The translations under genes were made by a program, and so were the position numbers. The notes below the pieces were generated by a model. It saw only the letters and a list, made by a program, of their open reading frames with translations. It had not been told where the DNA came from and made no database searches. This document shows, one piece after another, positions 45,754 to 57,421 of a stretch of 64,000 bases of DNA; position 1 is the stretch's first letter; each line of letters opens with the position of its first letter. Source of the DNA: DASSFG01 sp035547915 (lineage in GTDB: Bacteria; Planctomycetota; Planctomycetia; Pirellulales; JAICIG01); NCBI GenBank assembly GCA_035547915.1, contig DASZTS010000054.1:1-64000 (forward strand). The letters run 5' to 3'.

Positions 45754-46854
45754 ATGAACTACCGGATCGGGATTATCGGCCGCACGGGCCGCGGAGACTA
45801 CGGTCACGCCATGGATGAGGCGTTCGCCGGACTACCGAACTGCCAGATCGTCGCTGTCGCCGACGACGACAAGGCAGGCCTGGCGACGATGGCCAAAAAA
45901 CACCAGCTCGATCAGGCGTTCTCCGACTACCGCGAGCTGTTGGATAAGGCACGGCCCGACGTGGTCGTTATCGGCCAGCGCTGGCTCGACCAACATCGCG
46001 ACATGGCGGTCGCGGCCGCCGAGCGAGGTATCCATGTCTATATGGAAAAGCCCTTCTGCCGCACTTTGGCAGAGGCTGATGAAATCGTCGATGCGTGCGA
46101 GCGAACCCATGTTAAGCTGGCGCTCGCACACCCCACGCGATACAGCCCAAAGCTACAGACGGTCAAGCGGTTGATCGCCGAGGGAAAGATCGGCAAGGTG
46201 CTCGAATACCGCGGCCGCGGTAAGGAAGATCGTCGCGGCGGTGGCGAAGATCTGTGGGTGCTGGGCACGCACGTCATGGATATGATCCGGGCCTTGGCCG
46301 GCCATCCGACCTGGTGCTTCGCACGGGTGACGCAAAGTGGTCACCCCGTCACCAAAGCCGACGTAATGGAAGGGAACGAAGGGATCGGACCATTGGCCGG
46401 CGATGCGGTGACTGCCCTTTTCGGGCTGGCCGATGGTGCCACGGCCTATTTCCAGTCTGTGAGGAATACGGCCGGCAAGGGCTCGAGGTACGGATTGCAG
46501 GTTTACGGCTCGGCCGGAGTCTTTGAGATTCTGGAGGGCACGCTTCCGTCGGTGAAATACCTCGGCGATCCGAGTTGGTCGCCCGGCCGCAGCAAAGCCA
46601 TGTGGCAGGACGTATCGAGTGTGGGCATCGGAGAGCCGGAACCGCTGGTTGACGATACGGCTAAGAATCGCCACCGTCCGGCCGCGATCGATCTGTTGCA
46701 GGCCATCGAAGAGGACCGGCAGCCCGCATCGAGTGCCTACGAGGCGCGCGGCGCCACGGAGATGATCGTGTCGGTCTTTGAATCGCACCGGGTCGGTGGT
46801 CCCGTCGACCTGCCGTTGAAGAACCGGCAGAATCCGTTGGCAATGCCCGGCTGA
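45754..46854 (+). CDS. Gfo/Idh/MocA family oxidoreductase
   Basis: A 366-residue NAD(P)-dependent oxidoreductase. The N-terminal Rossmann domain begins RIGIIGRTGRGDYGHAMD and includes PDVVVIGQRW; the EKPFCRT block (residues about 97-103) carries the conserved Lys. The C-terminal alpha/beta domain has HPTRYSPKLQTVK and DLWVLGTHVMDMIRAL. Substrates in the family are sugars or their derivatives; context with a UDP-sugar gene suggests a sugar. It starts 2 bases after the previous stop. Confidence 0.9.
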   Translation: MNYRIGIIGRTGRGDYGHAMDEAFAGLPNCQIVAVADDDKAGLATMAKKHQLDQAFSDYRELLDKARPDVVVIGQRWLDQHRDMAVAAAERGIHVYMEKPFCRTLAEADEIVDACERTHVKLALAHPTRYSPKLQTVKRLIAEGKIGKVLEYRGRGKEDRRGGGEDLWVLGTHVMDMIRALAGHPTWCFARVTQSGHPVTKADVMEGNEGIGPLAGDAVTALFGLADGATAYFQSVRNTAGKGSRYGLQVYGSAGVFEILEGTLPSVKYLGDPSWSPGRSKAMWQDVSSVGIGEPEPLVDDTAKNRHRPAAIDLLQAIEEDRQPASSAYEARGATEMIVSVFESHRVGGPVDLPLKNRQNPLAMPG

Positions 46855-46855
46855 C

Positions 46856-47854
46856 ATGCGTTGCCTGGTCACCGGTGCCAACGGCTTTCTCGGCCTGTAC
46901 ATCGTCGAACAGCTTGTCGCCCGTGGTGATCGGGTGCGGGCCTATTGTCGACGACGGTCGCCCGATCTCGATGCACTCGGGGTGGAAACCGCCTTGGGCG
47001 ACATCCGCGAGGCGGAGGCGACGGCTGCGGCGTGTCGCGACATCGACGTCGTGTTCCACGTTGCGGCCGTGGCCGGCATCTGGGGACCGTGGAAGCACTT
47101 CTTCGAAACGAACACGCTCGGAACGAGGCATGTCCTGAAGGGCTGCCTGGCCCACCGGGTTCCGAAGTTGGTTTATACCAGCAGCCCGAGCGTGACCTTC
47201 GACGGACGCGAGCAGACGGGCACCGACGAAACGGCGCCTTACGCTCGCCGCTGGCTGTGTCACTATCCGCACACCAAGGCGATCGCCGAACAGGAAGTGC
47301 TCGCGGCCAATGGCCGCGAAGGACTGCTCACTTGCTCATTGCGGCCGCACCTGATCTGGGGGCCGCGCGATCAGCAGCTCGTGCCACGACTCATCGAGCG
47401 CGCGCGGCGAAACCAGCTTCTACGCATCGGCAGCGGCAGAAACCTGATCGACATGGTCTATGTCGAGAACGCCGCCTCGGCGCATTTGCAAGCGGCCGAT
47501 CGGCTGGTGCCCGGCTCGCCCGTGGCGGGGAGTGCGTATTTCATCAGTCAGGGAGAGCCGGTCAACTGTTGGCAATGGATCGATGAACTGCTCGCGTTGG
47601 CAGCACTACCGCCCGTGACGCGAGCGATCCCCACGGCGGCGGCCTATGCGCTCGGAGCCACGCTCGAAGCGGCCTACGCGCTGACCGGGAGACAGGCCGA
47701 ACCGCGCATGACCCGTTTTCTGGCGCTGCAACTGGGAAAATCGCACTACTTCGACATCGACCGGGCCCGCCGCGACTTTGGCTACGAGCCCCGCGTATCG
47801 ACGGCCGATGGAATGCGTCGGCTGAACCTTGCACCGGGCCAGCCGGCGCGTTGA
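46856..47854 (+). CDS. NAD-dependent epimerase/3-beta-hydroxysteroid dehydrogenase-like protein
   Basis: A 332-residue extended short-chain dehydrogenase. The NAD site is VTGANGFLGLYIVEQL, the catalytic pair is in CHYPHTKAIAE (YxxxK), and the blocks RPHLIWGPRDQQLVPRL, NLIDMVYVENAASAHL and AYFISQGEPVNCWQWID are typical of 3-beta-HSD/OleD-like proteins that act on sterol-like or long-chain keto substrates. It follows the Gfo/Idh/MocA gene by 1 base, so it belongs to the same transcript. A large hairpin lies 34 bases after the stop. Confidence 0.88.
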   Translation: MRCLVTGANGFLGLYIVEQLVARGDRVRAYCRRRSPDLDALGVETALGDIREAEATAAACRDIDVVFHVAAVAGIWGPWKHFFETNTLGTRHVLKGCLAHRVPKLVYTSSPSVTFDGREQTGTDETAPYARRWLCHYPHTKAIAEQEVLAANGREGLLTCSLRPHLIWGPRDQQLVPRLIERARRNQLLRIGSGRNLIDMVYVENAASAHLQAADRLVPGSPVAGSAYFISQGEPVNCWQWIDELLALAALPPVTRAIPTAAAYALGATLEAAYALTGRQAEPRMTRFLALQLGKSHYFDIDRARRDFGYEPRVSTADGMRRLNLAPGQPAR

Positions 47855-47887
47855 GAGGACCGATTCGAAAGGAGAGTCGCCCAATAA

Positions 47888-47940
47888 AAGCAGCCCACCC
47901 CGGGACACTTCCGTGTGCCCTATGCCGGGGTGGGATGCTT
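47888..47940 (-). terminator. Large hairpin with T-rich exit on the minus strand
   Basis: AAGCA-g-CCCACCCCGG and CCGGGGTGGG-a-TGCTT form a 15-pair stem with one mismatch, and GGGACAC/GTGTGCCC pairs further inside. Read on the minus strand it ends in TTTTATT, a rho-independent terminator pattern, so it probably ends transcription from mraZ about 190 bases upstream. On the plus strand it may also protect the end of the epimerase transcript. Confidence 0.7.
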
Positions 47941-48132
47941 GCGGGCAATTCGCCCCGTTGGGACGAACCTGACTCCGCGCCTCGCAGCCGGAAGGATCCC
48001 TCGCTTCCGTACTCGCTTAGATTGACAGGCGACGATTGGTGGCCGCTAACCGTCGCCCGAAATCCTCGCGCAGGGCGAAAAAACGGACGGACGACGCACA
48101 AATAAACACGAATACTGTGGACTGCTGCTCCT

Positions 48133-48585
48133 TCAGGGCGTATTGGGAGGCTGGAAGGCCTGTTCGGCAATCTCGTCGTAGCGCTGGGCGTGTTCGGTCA
48201 GATAGCCTTCCCAGCGGTCTCGGTCCCAGATTTCGACGTGATCGTGGACGCCCAGCAGCACGGCTTCTTTCTTCAAGCCGGCCAGGTCGGCCAGGATCCG
48301 TGGAATGCGAACGCGGCCTTGTACGTCGATTTCGACCTGCTCGGCGCGAGCATAGAACAACCGACTGAAGCCGCGGACTTCCTTCTTGGTAGGGGACGAC
48401 TCGGCCAGCTTCCGGGCGAGCTCTTCGAGCGTGCCAGGGCTGTAAATCGCCAGCGATCCGTCAATCCCTGGAGTCACGTACAGCTCCGGCTTCCCTTCGC
48501 GAACGAGCCCGTCTCGCAGCCGCTTGGGGATGGCGACACGCAGCTTGTCGTCGACCGTACGCACGAATGTCCCGGTCAACAACAT
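48133..48585 (-). CDS. mraZ: MraZ transcriptional regulator
   Basis: A 150-residue MraZ protein, a ring-forming regulator with two SpoVT/AbrB-type DNA-binding repeats. The first has TVDDKLRVAIPKRLRD, where the usual GR is LR; the second has the canonical DVQGRVRIPRILADLAGL. In most bacteria mraZ is the first gene of the division and cell-wall cluster and is followed by rsmH. Here the next genes are unrelated and a terminator follows, so it is an orphan. Three direct repeats matching the known MraZ operator lie directly before the ATG. Its targets in this organism are unclear. Confidence 0.93.
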   Translation of the reverse strand: MLLTGTFVRTVDDKLRVAIPKRLRDGLVREGKPELYVTPGIDGSLAIYSPGTLEELARKLAESSPTKKEVRGFSRLFYARAEQVEIDVQGRVRIPRILADLAGLKKEAVLLGVHDHVEIWDRDRWEGYLTEHAQRYDEIAEQAFQPPNTP

Positions 48586-48587
48586 TC

Positions 48588-48612
48588 ACCACTTTCCCCC
48601 ACACATCCCCAC
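48588..48612 (-). promoter_or_regulatory. MraZ box (three direct repeats)
   Basis: On the minus strand the sequence reads GTGGG-N5-GTGGG-N5-GTGGT, three repeats with an exact 10-base period. It ends 2 bases before the mraZ ATG. The known MraZ operator is a set of TGGGN repeats spaced by 5 bases, so this is very probably its autoregulatory site. It also covers the ribosome-binding region. Confidence 0.85.
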
Positions 48613-48621
48613 GAAGGCCCC

Positions 48622-48649
48622 AGAATACCGCCTCTGATTGATGCGTCAA
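48622..48649 (-). promoter_or_regulatory. mraZ promoter
   Basis: On the minus strand TTGACG and TATTCT are spaced by 16 bases, and the -10 ends about 36 bases before the mraZ ATG. The MraZ box lies just downstream of the -10. Confidence 0.6.
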
Positions 48650-48764
48650 GCAGAGGGGACGCCCGCCGTTCGACTTGCCAATCGGGGTCGCGACCAAGAG
48701 CGAATCCCACGTTCGGGTTACAACGATGGCCGTGGGCGCAAGTCTTATAAAAAAAATCGAATCG

Positions 48765-49928
48765 CTAGGCCTTTGGTGCCGCCGCGGCCGCGCTCTCGGC
48801 GAACAATCGCTCGTAACTGCGAACCATGGCCTCTAACCCGAACTCTTTTGATCGTGAGAGGTTAAGACTCGAAATCTCGCCCAGCACGCGACCGTCGGAG
48901 ACCAACGACACGATGCGAGCAGCTAATTCGGCCGAATTCCCCACCGGCACGATTTGCCGTGCCGAGGCATCGCCCAGAAGGTCCCGTACTCCCTCCACAT
49001 CGGTGCTTACGACGGGCCGGCCGGCCGCCATGGCCTCGAGCACGACGTTGGGCATCCCCTCCCACCGGCTAGGCAGGACGACGAGGTCGCTCGCTTTGAG
49101 AATCTCCGGGACATCCGCCCGCCAACCCGCGAAATACACGCGTGCGGCGATCGCCAATCGCTCGCTGATCGCCCGTAGTTCGTTTTCCAGCGGTCCGGTA
49201 CCGACGATCAACAAGTCGTGTTCGGGCAAGCGGTCGAGCCACAGACGGCTGTGCTCGATCAGATCCGTTACCCCTTTTTGCATTTCGAGCCGGCCGATGT
49301 AGGTCACCGCTCGCCGGCCGGCGGGCAACCCGAGTGTGGTCAGGTCCAACGCCTCGGCGGAAGCAAACCGTCCGGCATCGATACCGTTCGGAATGACGAC
49401 GACCTGATGTTCTGACAATCCAAGTCGCGCGCGCGAAAAATCAGCCACGGCTCCGCTGACACAGACGTAGCGCTCGACCAGTCCGCGGCTGATCCGATCG
49501 AGCCAGAGATGCCAGGCGATGCCCCGTTCCGCCACACGCACACCCGAGAACACATGCGGGACGCCCGCGAGCCGGGCCGCAAAGCGCGAGACAAAATTGG
49601 CGTGGAACAGGAAGGACTGCAAAACGATCGGCCGTTGCCGCTTGAGGAGCTTCGCCAGATTCCGGATTGCGCCGGGCAGATGACGCACGCCGCTCGCGCC
49701 CAGAAAGTGAGTCTCGACGCCCGCCTGCTCGAGCTGTGGAAGCAGTGATCGCACGCCCGGCCCAGGTGGCGGCGACAATGCGTAGACGACCGGCAAGAAT
49801 CTCGATCGATCGATCCGGCTGGCCAACTCGACCAGGCAACGCTCGGCCCCGCCGACTTCCAGCTCGGTAATGCAGAGCGCGATGCGCAGTGGCTCGCCGA
49901 CCTCGGAGGCGCTGCTGGGTTGTTCCAC
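48765..49928 (-). CDS. Glycosyltransferase family 4 protein
   Basis: A 387-residue GT-B fold glycosyltransferase. Features are the N-terminal IALCITELEVGGAERCL loop for nucleotide-sugar binding, the block VIPNGIDAGRFASAE, VTYIGRLEMQKGVTDLI, and the donor-binding PSRWEGMPNVVLEAMAAGRPVVST with the EX7E motif. Cytoplasmic face of the membrane. It is 7 bases downstream of the mannose-1-phosphate guanylyltransferase gene, so it may use GDP-mannose, though the acceptor is unknown. Confidence 0.9.
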   Translation of the reverse strand: MEQPSSASEVGEPLRIALCITELEVGGAERCLVELASRIDRSRFLPVVYALSPPPGPGVRSLLPQLEQAGVETHFLGASGVRHLPGAIRNLAKLLKRQRPIVLQSFLFHANFVSRFAARLAGVPHVFSGVRVAERGIAWHLWLDRISRGLVERYVCVSGAVADFSRARLGLSEHQVVVIPNGIDAGRFASAEALDLTTLGLPAGRRAVTYIGRLEMQKGVTDLIEHSRLWLDRLPEHDLLIVGTGPLENELRAISERLAIAARVYFAGWRADVPEILKASDLVVLPSRWEGMPNVVLEAMAAGRPVVSTDVEGVRDLLGDASARQIVPVGNSAELAARIVSLVSDGRVLGEISSLNLSRSKEFGLEAMVRSYERLFAESAAAAAPKA

Positions 49929-49935
49929 GGTACGC

Positions 49936-51033
49936 CTACAGGTACTCGGTCCAGCCCTTTTCCTGCAACAGCTTCACTACCTGGCGGATCGATTCCTCAT
50001 CGTGCTTGTTGGCGACGAGCGTGGCATCGGGCGTGTGGACGATGACACAATCCTTCACACCCAGTGTGACGATCAGATGGTCGTTCGAACCACGCAGGAT
50101 CGTGCCCGAGGTGTTGAGTCCCATGTGTTTGCCGATGATGGTATTGCCGTTCTCGTCGGTACCATGAAGCCGAGCGAGCGCCTGCCAACTCCCGACGTCA
50201 TCCCAGTCGTAGGGGGCCTCGATCACCGCCACGTCTCGGGCGTGTTCCATCACCGCGTAGTCGATCGATACTCCGCGGATCGCGGCGAACTCCCGTTCGA
50301 GCACCTGCTGGTAGCCAGGTTGGCCGAATGCTTGGGCGATCCGCTGTAAGTGGCCGAACATCTCGGGCTGATGCTGTCGCAACGCCTGCAAGATCGTGGC
50401 GGCACGCCACACGAAGATGCCGGCGTTCCAAAAGAACCGGCCCGAGTCGACGTAGGCCCGCGCGACGTCAGCCTTCGGTTTCTCGCGAAACTGCCGCACC
50501 TGGAATGCAGGCGCAAACGAACTCCGCTTTTTGGCAGCGGCGGTCTCTAACTTTTCGCCGCGCTCGATGTAACCGAATATCTCGGCCGGATAGGTCGGCC
50601 GGATACCAAACGTGACGATGCGCGCCGGACTTTCGTCCACGAGTGCCGCGGCGAATTCGATCGCCTGGCAAAAGGCCGAATCGGGATTGATGACGTGGTC
50701 CGACGGCATGACCGCCATGGTCGCTTCCGGGTCTCGTTGGCTGACCAACAGCGCGGCGAGGCCGATACAGGGCGCCGTGTCGCGTTTACACGGTTCACCG
50801 AGAATGGCCTCCGGCGGCAATTCGGGCAACTGTTCGCCGATCACCTGGGCCAGTCTGGCATTGGTGGCGATCAACATCCGTTCCGGCGGCACGAGCCCCT
50901 TCAGCCGATCGATCGTCGACTGGATCATCGACCGTTCGCCCGCGAAGCGCAGGAGCTGCTTTGGCCGCAAATCTCGGCTCTCGGGCCAAAAACGCGTACC
51001 AGAGCCACCCGCCATGACGATCGCGTGCAGCAT
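49936..51033 (-). CDS. manC: Mannose-1-phosphate guanylyltransferase
   Basis: A 365-residue nucleotidyltransferase that makes GDP-mannose from mannose-1-phosphate and GTP. It has the pyrophosphorylase signature AIVMAGGSGTRFWPESR, QLLRFAGERSMIQSTIDR, MPSDHVI, FGIRPTYPAEIFGYIERG, FREKPKADVA, FFWNAGIFVW and DWDDVGSWQALARL. The isomerase domain of bifunctional enzymes is absent. The ATG at 51033 puts the signature at the N-terminus; the frame is open to 51153 without meaning. GDP-mannose feeds surface polysaccharide or glycoprotein synthesis, in line with the adjacent glycosyltransferase. Confidence 0.93.
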   Translation of the reverse strand: MLHAIVMAGGSGTRFWPESRDLRPKQLLRFAGERSMIQSTIDRLKGLVPPERMLIATNARLAQVIGEQLPELPPEAILGEPCKRDTAPCIGLAALLVSQRDPEATMAVMPSDHVINPDSAFCQAIEFAAALVDESPARIVTFGIRPTYPAEIFGYIERGEKLETAAAKKRSSFAPAFQVRQFREKPKADVARAYVDSGRFFWNAGIFVWRAATILQALRQHQPEMFGHLQRIAQAFGQPGYQQVLEREFAAIRGVSIDYAVMEHARDVAVIEAPYDWDDVGSWQALARLHGTDENGNTIIGKHMGLNTSGTILRGSNDHLIVTLGVKDCVIVHTPDATLVANKHDEESIRQVVKLLQEKGWTEYL

Positions 51034-51085
51034 GCTTGTCTCCGTTTGTCTGGGAAACGATCCGATGTAGGAGGTTCGAGGACAC

Positions 51086-52498
51086 TCACGAAAAATATCG
51101 CGAGGATGTGACGTTCGTGCCGGCGGCAACCTTTCGGGCCGTTTCGGCGGCATCTACGGCAAACAACGGACTGATTTCTACCGCCGCCTGCGGTGCGACG
51201 GATGCACCGGCCAGTTCGAGCCAGCGGCGATGAAGGCCGATCATCTGCGCCTGCACTGTCTCCTTCGAGTCGCGTTGCGCGCCAGGAGCATTCTTGACCG
51301 GCGCGAAATGACTGGCCTCATCGACTTCGACCACGAGTGGATTTCGGGCCGTCGGCAACAGATCGAAAATGAATTGCTCGAATTTCACCGCGTTGGGCTC
51401 GGATGGCTCGACGAATTTGCCCTCTCCATCGATATAGGGCACTTTCTTTCGCGCGAGGTGCAAGGGAAGCTCCCCGCCGGCCTGGCTGGCGCGATCCAAC
51501 AAGTCGACATCGAACACATGCATGGCCGTGTTGCCGGCCCAGAGTTTGAGCGAACCGTCGGGCGACCGCAGCTCGGCCACTTCATCGGGCAGGTCGCTAT
51601 ATTCTACGATCCGCACCTGGCCGTCGATCGACACCACGTTGCCCACGCGGTCGCGAGGCGTCGTCTTGGCCACCACCAACGTCGAGAGTTCCGAATTCGC
51701 CAACAGGTGATAACCGATGAATTCCGCGTCGCACACGACCACAAGCGGATTATCGACCTGCATGTAGAACAGGTGATCGAGGCCGCGACGTCGAATCTGA
51801 TCGAGAGCCCCGCTGCGCCGCAACGCCGCCGGCATGCCGCCGTGACCGTCGGGACTGAGCGCCAAACTGTCCGGTGCCGACAAGAGCAGGCGACCGCTGG
51901 CGGCATCGACCGCGGGCATCATTCCCTGGCAAAAGACGGTGACGTCATCCTCGGGAAGGCCAAAGCGTGCTCGGGCCTTCAAATACGCGACGGTTTCATC
52001 GTGCGTGGCCTCGCTGGTCATCAAGAACAGCGGCAGCTTCACGCCATAGCGACGGCCGGTAGCAAGCACCTTTTCCAGCAGGATCTGGAAGAGGCTGGCC
52101 TGCGAAACGGGACCGATCGAATACATCCCCTTGGGGTGGTCGAATCCGAGCCGCGTCCCCTGGCCACCCGCTACCACGACCACACCGAGTCGGCCGTCGC
52201 GTAACGCCCGTTCGCCGACCTTTCGTGCTTCGTCCGCGGAAAAGCAGTTGTCCTTGCGGCCGAGCCGGATGGCGGGCGGCCCCACCGCTCGGCGTGCCAG
52301 TTCCGACCAGTCTTCCTTTGTTTGCGAGGCCCGCCATGTGGCGAGCAACCGCTCAAGGTCGATCGCCGCGAGCTGGGCCGCGAGGTTCTCGCGCTGCGGG
52401 GCCGCCAGACCGTCCCAGAACGCCAGCAGGTGCTCTTGCCCATAGGGCCGCAGCCGAGCGAGCAGATCGTCTTTCGTTGGTAGCTCGGTAAAAGTCAT
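51086..52498 (-). CDS. UDP-sugar pyrophosphorylase, eukaryote-like UAP type
   Basis: A 470-residue UTP-dependent nucleotidyltransferase of the UDPGP/UAP1 type, different from bacterial GlmU or GalU. It has VVVAGGQGTRLGFDHPKGMY (uridine site), LFLMTSEATHDETVAYL, FCQGMMPAVD, LSPDGHGGMPAALRRSG, FYMQVDNPLVVV, VEYSDLP and LWAGNTAMHVFDVDLL. These match eukaryotic UDP-N-acetylglucosamine pyrophosphorylases, so UDP-GlcNAc is a likely product, though UDP-glucose or UDP-galactose cannot be excluded. The first gene product of this pair is coupled to it: the stop of this gene lies ahead of manC by 52 bases, and its start overlaps the MBL-fold gene by 4 bases. Confidence 0.9.
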   Translation of the reverse strand: MTFTELPTKDDLLARLRPYGQEHLLAFWDGLAAPQRENLAAQLAAIDLERLLATWRASQTKEDWSELARRAVGPPAIRLGRKDNCFSADEARKVGERALRDGRLGVVVVAGGQGTRLGFDHPKGMYSIGPVSQASLFQILLEKVLATGRRYGVKLPLFLMTSEATHDETVAYLKARARFGLPEDDVTVFCQGMMPAVDAASGRLLLSAPDSLALSPDGHGGMPAALRRSGALDQIRRRGLDHLFYMQVDNPLVVVCDAEFIGYHLLANSELSTLVVAKTTPRDRVGNVVSIDGQVRIVEYSDLPDEVAELRSPDGSLKLWAGNTAMHVFDVDLLDRASQAGGELPLHLARKKVPYIDGEGKFVEPSEPNAVKFEQFIFDLLPTARNPLVVEVDEASHFAPVKNAPGAQRDSKETVQAQMIGLHRRWLELAGASVAPQAAVEISPLFAVDAAETARKVAAGTNVTSSRYFS

Positions 52499-53334
52499 GC
52501 GTGCGAGATGGTTCCCAGGTCCAGCGGAATCTTCAAGCCGTCGTAGGCCAAGTCCATGCCCGGCGGCAGCGCGGCCGCCGTGGCTGCATGCTCCAGCTCG
52601 TGCGAAAGGTGCGTGAACAAGGTGCGTTTCGCGCCTACACGCTGCGCCACGTCAATGGCCTCTTGCAGGCTGAAATGAGTGGCGTGGGGGCGGGGCCGCA
52701 GGGCATCGAGAATGAGTAGGTCGAGCCCTTCCAACAGAGGCCAACTCTCGTCCGGAATGCCGTTCGTGTCGGTGCAATAGGCCACGTTGCCGAAGCGAAA
52801 GCCAAGCACTTGGAATCGTCCGTGCCGCAGGCGAATCGGCGTCACGTGGGCGCCGAGCAGCGAGAAGGGTGCCGTCGTGATGCGCGTGATGGTCAGTTGC
52901 GGCACCGCGCCCGGATGCATCGGGTCGACTTCTCCCTCGAACGCATAGTCGAACGAGCGGCGGATGCGTGCCTCGACCGGTTCCTCGCAGAACATTGGCA
53001 GTCTGTGCCCCAGATAGAACGGGAACAATCTTAGGTCGTCAAGACCGAATAAGTGATCGGCGTGCTCGTGGGTATAGAGCACGGCATGCACCAAGCCGAT
53101 CTGCTCGCGCAACAACTGCGTGCGCAGGTCGGTGGGCGTATCGATCAGCAGGTTTCCCTCTGGCAAGCCGAGCGCCAACCCGCAGCGCAATCGACGGTTC
53201 CGTGGATCGGGGCTGCGGCACGTACCGCAGGCGCATCCCACCACGGGGACTCCAACGGAGGTGCCGGTGCCGAGAAAGACCAACTGTCCGCGAATGTCGC
53301 TGGTGTGGTGGGGATGCTCCACGGGCGGATCCAA
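52495..53334 (-). CDS. PhnP-like metallo-beta-lactamase-fold hydrolase
   Basis: A 279-residue metal-dependent hydrolase of the PhnP type. It has a Cys-rich zinc loop VVGCACGTCRSPDPRNRR, the family motif YTHEHADHLFGLDDLR (HxHxDH), and LFTHLSHE near the end. PhnP proteins are phosphodiesterases that act on cyclic phosphates. The best start is a TTG at 53334, with GTG at 53322 as an alternative; there is no ATG before the conserved FLGTGTSVG. Its end overlaps the UDP-sugar pyrophosphorylase start (ATGA), so it leads the minus-strand operon that runs through manC and the glycosyltransferase. Confidence 0.88.
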   Translation of the reverse strand: MDPPVEHPHHTSDIRGQLVFLGTGTSVGVPVVGCACGTCRSPDPRNRRLRCGLALGLPEGNLLIDTPTDLRTQLLREQIGLVHAVLYTHEHADHLFGLDDLRLFPFYLGHRLPMFCEEPVEARIRRSFDYAFEGEVDPMHPGAVPQLTITRITTAPFSLLGAHVTPIRLRHGRFQVLGFRFGNVAYCTDTNGIPDESWPLLEGLDLLILDALRPRPHATHFSLQEAIDVAQRVGAKRTLFTHLSHELEHAATAAALPPGMDLAYDGLKIPLDLGTISHA

Positions 53335-53497
53335 ACAATGAATTTCGTGAGTGTTCTGAGATTGGCAAAAGCGACCCGTTCTGGCAAGTCACGGAAGAAG
53401 ATCAAATTGCACCGACGACGGCGCCTGAGTGAGGACCGTTGCCGATCGATCATCGTTCCTATCCGATCGTTGCTCCCGCTCGTGCCGGCAAACGTTC

Positions 53498-53526
53498 TTG
53501 ACCGCTCCTTACAATAGCTATAAACT
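53498..53526 (+). promoter_or_regulatory. Candidate secA promoter
   Basis: TTGACC (53498-53503) is followed after 17 bases by TAAACT (53521-53526); TATAAA at 53519-53524 is an alternative -10 with a spacing of 15. It lies about 87 bases before the secA ATG in the 278-base divergent gap, which holds no gene. Confidence 0.5.
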
Positions 53527-53612
53527 ATGTTGCCGGAAAACTTTGCGCTTACAGAGACGAGCCTGCTTCCGGCTTCGAATTGACTGCTCAGATCGGGGCC
53601 GCAGACCAAGCC

Positions 53613-57314
<3,702 letters not shown>

Positions 57315-57421
57315 TGCGTGCCTGTGCCGGGATTGGTATCTAGCCACGGTGAGGGCCTGAGCATCGGACGCTCATAGTTCGTGACCGACCTTGTTGTCAG
57401 CACGGGAAAGGATGCCCGGCG

